DNA from: a bacterium
GTDB lineage: Bacteria > UBP14 > UBA6098 > B30-G16
NCBI GenBank assembly: GCA_021161555.1
Contig: JAGHAI010000163.1
Span: 1 to 38,300, forward strand
Reading direction: 5' to 3'
Length of the DNA stretch: 38,300 nucleotides
Made by a program: the position numbers and the translations under genes
Notes under the pieces: generated by a model
The model's database searches: none
What the model was told of the DNA's origin: nothing
Seen by the model: only the letters and a program-made list of their open reading frames with translations
Shown: positions 33,927 to 38,300 of the stretch, in pieces
Numbering within the stretch: the first letter of the stretch is position 1
Layout: every line of letters begins with the position of its first letter

Positions 33927-34685
33927 CTATGCCCGCTCGACATCCTTTATAAGTTCATCCAGCTCCCGTTTATACTGCGGATGTGGATGAGGTTTTTTCA
34001 AAAGTTCCCACCGATTTTGATATGCGGCATATTTGCTCGAAGTATTTCCTCTTCTGCCCTTTTCTCGCTCATACTTGTCTTTGAGCGTAATCAAGGTGAG
34101 GTGTTTTATTTTATCATAAGGTATTATGTAAAATGTGAAATGGTCTTCCAGTTCGAGCAGGAAAATACAATAGTCAACCGCCTTGGTGGGGACAGCAAAG
34201 CGATAATAAACGCTCGGCGGATGATTTTGCGGATAATGATAAATCGTCTGAGTGCTGCTTCCAGAAACCGAACACTTGTATCCGTTTATGAATATTTCCA
34301 GCGCTCCGCTTCTTTTCTGTCTTATCAGCACATCGTATTTCAGCGATTCGGCAATACGCTTGACGAGTTTTATGTATCCCACTTTTCTTGCGCTTCGCTT
34401 TTTCCCCTGAGCAACGAGTTGTTTTTTTATCTCGTCGAGGTCGCAACAGGTTTCGAGCATTTCCTTATGCTTTTTTATCCTGCGCTTCCGCTGAATTTCG
34501 CCGTATTTCTTATTGAAGAACGACTTGTATAGCCCTGCGGCATTCTGGCGCGAAAAACCAAAGTATTTCCCAATTTTATCGAGCGTCGCGAGGTCGTTCA
34601 CAAGTTCCATAAACTTGTCAAATCCTCCCTTGTCCTTGTATTTTTCATTAAAGCGCTCAATTTTTTTCTCAAGGCTCATCTTCAT
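33927..34685 (-). CDS. Uncharacterised protein: N-terminal HTH-like region plus possible PD-(D/E)XK nuclease-like domain
   Basis: 252 aa; 'TLDKIGKYFGFSRQNAAGLYKSFF' HTH-like; 'YDVLIRQKRSGALEIFINGYKCSVSG...YYRFAVPTKAVDYCIFLLELEDHFTFYIIPYDKI' nuclease-like strand pattern. Start overlaps the folD stop (ATGA). Confidence 0.55.
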   Translation of the reverse strand: MKMSLEKKIERFNEKYKDKGGFDKFMELVNDLATLDKIGKYFGFSRQNAAGLYKSFFNKKYGEIQRKRRIKKHKEMLETCCDLDEIKKQLVAQGKKRSARKVGYIKLVKRIAESLKYDVLIRQKRSGALEIFINGYKCSVSGSSTQTIYHYPQNHPPSVYYRFAVPTKAVDYCIFLLELEDHFTFYIIPYDKIKHLTLITLKDKYEREKGRRGNTSSKYAAYQNRWELLKKPHPHPQYKRELDELIKDVERA

Positions 34686-35551
34686 AGTCCCGCTCCGTGT
34701 TTTATTTTATTTCTTTTTCTTTCATACGCATTTACGAGATTTTTCAAAAGGAACGCCGTCGTGACAGGACCCACACCGCCTGGAACCGGCGTTGCCGCCG
34801 ACACCTTTTCCGAAATGCTTTCAAAATCCACATCGCCAACCAACTTTCCGTCTATGTAATTAGTCCCGACATCTATGATGATGCTCTTCGGAGATGTCAT
34901 TTCCGCATCGATAAGCCCAGGCTTGCCTGCGGCAACAATCAAAATATCCGCTCTCTTCGAATGCTCACGCAGGTTCTTCGTCCGAGAATGACAGACCGTA
35001 ACCGTGGCATTCGCTGACGAAGATTTGCGAAGCAGAAGCACCGACAGAGGCATACCAACTGTCATACTCCTGCCAACGATGACGATGTCCTTCCCTTCGG
35101 TCTCTATATCATAATGCTTCAGAATTTCCAGCACCGCTCCTGGTGTGGCGGGAATGTAGAGAGGCTTTCCCGACAGCAACCGCCCGAGATTATCCATTCG
35201 CTGGCAGTCAACATCGGCATAGGGGGGAATTAAATTCGTCAGGCGAACGAAATCCAGATGACCGGGGACTGGTGTTTCAATTATAATCCCATCGGGGTCG
35301 AAATTCTTTATCTCATCCTTTATAATCCCTTCTGCATCTTTCTGCGATGTTTTCTCATTTATATTGAGGCACTTGAACATTACGCCGAGCGCTGCGGCTT
35401 TGCGCCCTTTTGCATTCGAATACGCAACGCTGGCAGGGTCGTCGCCGATGACGATGGAAAGAAGACGAGGAGAATCTTCAAAATTCTTTATTTGAACTTC
35501 TATATCCTTAAAAATTCTATTGCGAACTTCTTTTCCGCGCAGAACTCTCAT
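34682..35551 (-). CDS. folD: Bifunctional methylenetetrahydrofolate dehydrogenase/cyclohydrolase FolD
   Basis: SVAYSNAKGRKAAALG...DGIIIETPVPGHLD...PATPGAVLEILKHYDIETEGKDIVIVGRSMTVGMPLSVLLL...ATVTVCHSRTKNL...VDVGTNYIDGKLVGDVDFESIS...ATPVPGGVGPVTTAFLLKN. Confidence 0.96.
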   Translation of the reverse strand: MRVLRGKEVRNRIFKDIEVQIKNFEDSPRLLSIVIGDDPASVAYSNAKGRKAAALGVMFKCLNINEKTSQKDAEGIIKDEIKNFDPDGIIIETPVPGHLDFVRLTNLIPPYADVDCQRMDNLGRLLSGKPLYIPATPGAVLEILKHYDIETEGKDIVIVGRSMTVGMPLSVLLLRKSSSANATVTVCHSRTKNLREHSKRADILIVAAGKPGLIDAEMTSPKSIIIDVGTNYIDGKLVGDVDFESISEKVSAATPVPGGVGPVTTAFLLKNLVNAYERKRNKIKHGAGL

Positions 35552-35582
35552 TTCCCCTTAACCTTCGCAGTATAAAATCATA

Positions 35583-35612
35583 AAAATAAAAGAAATTTAT
35601 CAATTATGTCAA
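35583..35612 (-). promoter_or_regulatory. folD promoter
   Basis: Minus strand TTGACA (35607-35612), 18-bp spacer, TATTTT (35583-35588), upstream of ATG 35551. Confidence 0.5.
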
Positions 35613-35755
35613 GTAAAAAAACATAATTCAACTTAAACTAAGTTAAAATACTAACTAACTCTTAGTGTAAAGACAAACTAAATAAAAAAATGTTCCTCTG
35701 AATGGGTTTTAGAATTTTATGAAATGTGGGAATAAAATCAGAAAGCGCATCGCAA

Positions 35756-36562
35756 CTAATGATTTGCTCCCTGATTTTCAATGTCAACTCTTTCAATGGA
35801 AATGGCTTTCCCTGTATCGGTATGCACTTTGATGAAAACGCCCTGAATTCTCACGCCTTTTTCTGCAGGCTCGAATCTGACCTGAATTGATTTGATTAAA
35901 TGCTCGAGAGCGAGTTCCTTTTTCACGCCTATAACGGAATCGTGCGGTCCGGTCATTCCGCAGTCTGTGATGTATGCGGTTCCGCCAGGTAATATCTTTT
36001 CATCCGCTGTTTGAATGTGAGTATGTGTGCCGATGACAGCAGACACCTTTCCGTCGAGGAAATATCCCATAGCAACCTTTTCGGATGTGGCTTCTCCGTG
36101 AAAGTCAACGATAATTATCGGGGTTTCCCTGCGCAATCTCATCACATGTTCTTCGCCAACCCTGAAAGGGCAGTCCGTCATAGGAAGATATACGCGGCCA
36201 ATGAGGTTCAAAACACCAATTTTCACACCGTCTTCCGTAGTGAAAATTGTAGAACCGTGTCCCTGATTGCCTGGTGGATAATTTGCAGGGCGAACAAGAT
36301 ATTCGAACTTGTCGAGTGCGTTGCCAAGGTCGTCTCGTTTGTTCCAGGTATGATTTCCGAGAGTAATTACATCAACGCCATATCTGTGCAGTTTTTGGGC
36401 AAGATTTTCGGTGATGCCAAAGCCACCTGCGATATTTTCACCATTGGCGATAATAACATCGGGTTGATAGCGTTCCCTGAGCAATGGCATCATCTGATGG
36501 ATTGCATTTCTTCCTGCGCGAGCATAGACATCGCCCAAAAAAAGGATATTGACAGTATCCAC
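35756..36562 (-). CDS. YmdB-family metallophosphoesterase (TIGR00282-type)
   Basis: VNILFLGDVYARAGRNAIHQMMP...DVIIANGENIAGGFGITENLAQKLHRYGVDVITLGNHTWNKRD...NYPPGNQGHG...VDFHGEATSEKVAMGYFLDGKVSAVIGTHTHIQTADEKILPGGTAYITDCGMTGP. Confidence 0.95.
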   Translation of the reverse strand: MDTVNILFLGDVYARAGRNAIHQMMPLLRERYQPDVIIANGENIAGGFGITENLAQKLHRYGVDVITLGNHTWNKRDDLGNALDKFEYLVRPANYPPGNQGHGSTIFTTEDGVKIGVLNLIGRVYLPMTDCPFRVGEEHVMRLRRETPIIIVDFHGEATSEKVAMGYFLDGKVSAVIGTHTHIQTADEKILPGGTAYITDCGMTGPHDSVIGVKKELALEHLIKSIQVRFEPAEKGVRIQGVFIKVHTDTGKAISIERVDIENQGANH

Positions 36563-36591
36563 AGCACTCCTCTCTATCGTGGATGGAAAAA

Positions 36592-36819
36592 TTAAGTTCC
36601 CGTTTCAGTTTCCGCAACAATTTTTCTTATGCCGAGTTCGTCTTCGTGAAGAATCGTATTTATTCTCGCGATGTCCTTGCGTATCTGGCGAATTCTCTTC
36701 GGATTATCAAGCGGTTTTATTGCCGACTGCATCCTCAGGTTGAACCATTCTTCCACGAGCTGGTCCCTGTGGTGTATCAATTCGTCCTTTGTCATAGTTC
36801 TGAGTTCACTGACTTTCAT
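36592..36819 (-). CDS. rpmC: 50S ribosomal protein L29
   Basis: [57 protein letters not shown]; overlaps rplP by 4 nt. Confidence 0.95.
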   Translation of the reverse strand: MKVSELRTMTKDELIHHRDQLVEEWFNLRMQSAIKPLDNPKRIRQIRKDIARINTILHEDELGIRKIVAETETGT

Positions 36820-37244
36820 AATGCTCTACTCCCTTCCTGACCGCGAACCAGAAAACGCACCTTGATAGGCAATTTTCTGGCGGCAAGCTGCATAGCACGA
36901 TATGCGACATCTTCGGAAACGCCTGCCACTTCAAACATAACCCGACCAGGCTTGACAACTGCCACCCAGCCTTCGGGATTTCCCTTGCCTTTTCCCATCC
37001 TGGTCTCAGGCGGTCTTTTTGTTATGGGCTTGTGCGGAAAAATATTTATCCATACCTTTCCAACGCGCTTCATATGCCTCGTCATCGCCACTCGCGCAGC
37101 TTCAATCTGTTGAGCGGTTATCCAGGCAGGTTCCATAGCCTTCATTCCATATTCGCCAAAGGAAATTTTGTTCCCCCGCATCGATTTGCCCTTCAACCTG
37201 CCACGCTGCTGCTTTCTATATTTTATTCTACGCGGCATTAACAT
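36816..37244 (-). CDS. rplP: 50S ribosomal protein L16
   Basis: [105 protein letters not shown]. Confidence 0.97.
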   Translation of the reverse strand: MLMPRRIKYRKQQRGRLKGKSMRGNKISFGEYGMKAMEPAWITAQQIEAARVAMTRHMKRVGKVWINIFPHKPITKRPPETRMGKGKGNPEGWVAVVKPGRVMFEVAGVSEDVAYRAMQLAARKLPIKVRFLVRGQEGSRAL

Positions 37245-37350
37245 AGTATTCCTCCCGCATTACTTTACATTCTATTTTTCACTTTCCTACACATATTAAC
37301 ATCCTGGCGGGATGGACTTCACGCTAAAACTCCCGCAATTTTAAAAAATT

Positions 37351-38091
37351 CTATTTTTTCCGCTTTCCACCGCCCTTTCTCGGTCTGCGCTGCCTGGGCG
37401 CCCTTCTCTCCTTCTCCTGCTCCCTGCTCAACGCTTTATCCCAATATTCCCTCATTCCGCCAAGAATGTCTCCCTTATATATCCACACCTTTATCCCGAC
37501 AGTGCCGTATGTGGTGAACGCAGTGGCGGTGGAATAATCGATATCAGCACGCAGTGTGTGCAGAGGCACCTGACCATCCTTATATTCTTCTGCGTGAGCG
37601 ATTTCTGCACCGCCGAGTCGTCCGCTGCAGCGGATTTTTATTCCCTTTGCGCCCATTCGCATCGACGATGTGATGGCGCGCTTCATCGCCCGTCTGTGAC
37701 TGACTCTCCCCTCCAGCTGACGCGCTATCATCTTGGCAACAAGATAAGCATTTAGTTCAGGTTTGCGGACCTCAAGAACATTTAATTGAACATCCTTTTT
37801 CGTGATGAACTCGAGCTCCTTCTTAAATTGCTCGATTTCCACCCCACTTTTTCCAATCACCATTCCCGGTCGGGCGGTATATACATTTATCGTAATGCGT
37901 TTCGGCGAACGAATTATTTCTATATTCGAAACATCGGCATTATCGAAACGCTTGAATGTGTATTCTCGCAATTTAATGTCCTCAAGCAAATTGTCGCGAT
38001 ATTGCTTGCTGCCCAGCGGGGCAAACCACTTGGAATTCCAGCTCCTCGACACGCCAAGCCGAAGCCCTATGGGATTTGTCTTCTGACCCAA
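37351..38091 (-). CDS. rpsC: 30S ribosomal protein S3
   Basis: MGQKTNPIGLRLGVSRSWNSKWFAPL...TARPGMVIGKSGVEIEQFKKEL...QLEGRVSHRRAMKRAI...GAKGIKIRCSGRLGGAEIAHAEEYKDGQVPLHTLRADIDYSTATAFTTYGTVGIKVWIYKGD. Confidence 0.97.
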   Translation of the reverse strand: MGQKTNPIGLRLGVSRSWNSKWFAPLGSKQYRDNLLEDIKLREYTFKRFDNADVSNIEIIRSPKRITINVYTARPGMVIGKSGVEIEQFKKELEFITKKDVQLNVLEVRKPELNAYLVAKMIARQLEGRVSHRRAMKRAITSSMRMGAKGIKIRCSGRLGGAEIAHAEEYKDGQVPLHTLRADIDYSTATAFTTYGTVGIKVWIYKGDILGGMREYWDKALSREQEKERRAPRQRRPRKGGGKRKK

Positions 38092-38190
38092 AATCTCCTC
38101 CTTCTATTTGATATTCAACATTATCGAATAAAAATTCTTTAATCTCAAAAACTGCACTTTGCACATCACGGCGCTATTTCACAGCGCTAA

Positions 38191-38300
38191 TTATTCGACC
38201 TCGTCAAGTTCCATCCAGATGTGTGAAAGCCTGTGCATATATGGCGTTGCCCTTCCGCGCGAAATTGGTCTCCACCGCTTCATTCTCGGTGCTTCGTTAA
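38191..38300 (-). CDS. rplV: 50S ribosomal protein L22, C-terminal part (5' end beyond window)
   Basis: Minus-strand translation ...NEAPRMKRWRPISRGRATPYMHRLSHIWMELDEVE* ending at TAA 38191-38193; typical L22 C-terminus and S10-operon position. Not in the ORF track. Confidence 0.88.
   Translation of the reverse strand, partial: NEAPRMKRWRPISRGRATPYMHRLSHIWMELDEVE

Noticed and set aside
37786-38142. Plus-strand ORFs over rpsC and minus-strand 37982..38164
   Set aside because: Overlap conserved rpsC in other frames; no support.

Overview
The window is a slice of a bacterial chromosome, probably from a deep-branching or candidate phylum; the taxon cannot be fixed from sequence alone. It has three parts. 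(1) On the left are a truncated AAA/SMC-like ATPase, a pilin-like protein lacking a prepilin leader and a RAM-domain (Lrp/AsnC ligand-binding) protein, followed by a ~20 kb block of four same-strand secreted proteins (1656, 2148, 219 and 2683 aa). These are built from Ig, FN3, PKD-like, CBM9-like, ASH/BACON-like and cohesin-like modules, and most carry FlgD/T9SS-like C-terminal domains. (2) The middle has a DUF4321-like membrane protein, PurQ, a 1793-aa MXAN_6640-like (HExxH) metalloprotease with nested domain insertions, YajC, a receiver-only response regulator, a GcvH-like protein, a secreted M14 carboxypeptidase and an orphan ABC-2-like permease. (3) On the right are an uncharacterised HTH/nuclease-like protein coupled to folD, a YmdB-family phosphoesterase, and the middle of the S10 ribosomal operon (rpmC, rplP, rpsC, partial rplV). 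The most interesting material is the secreted-protein family: a recurrent duplicated 'GWNMIS(I/V)P...PGxGYWV' module, cohesin-like domains with no dockerin in the window, domains inserted inside other domains, and a shared N-terminal 'PHTxxGT' domain that also exists as a mini-protein. No tRNA, rRNA, CRISPR array or transposase was recognised. All domain calls come from reading motifs by eye and were not checked by searches.
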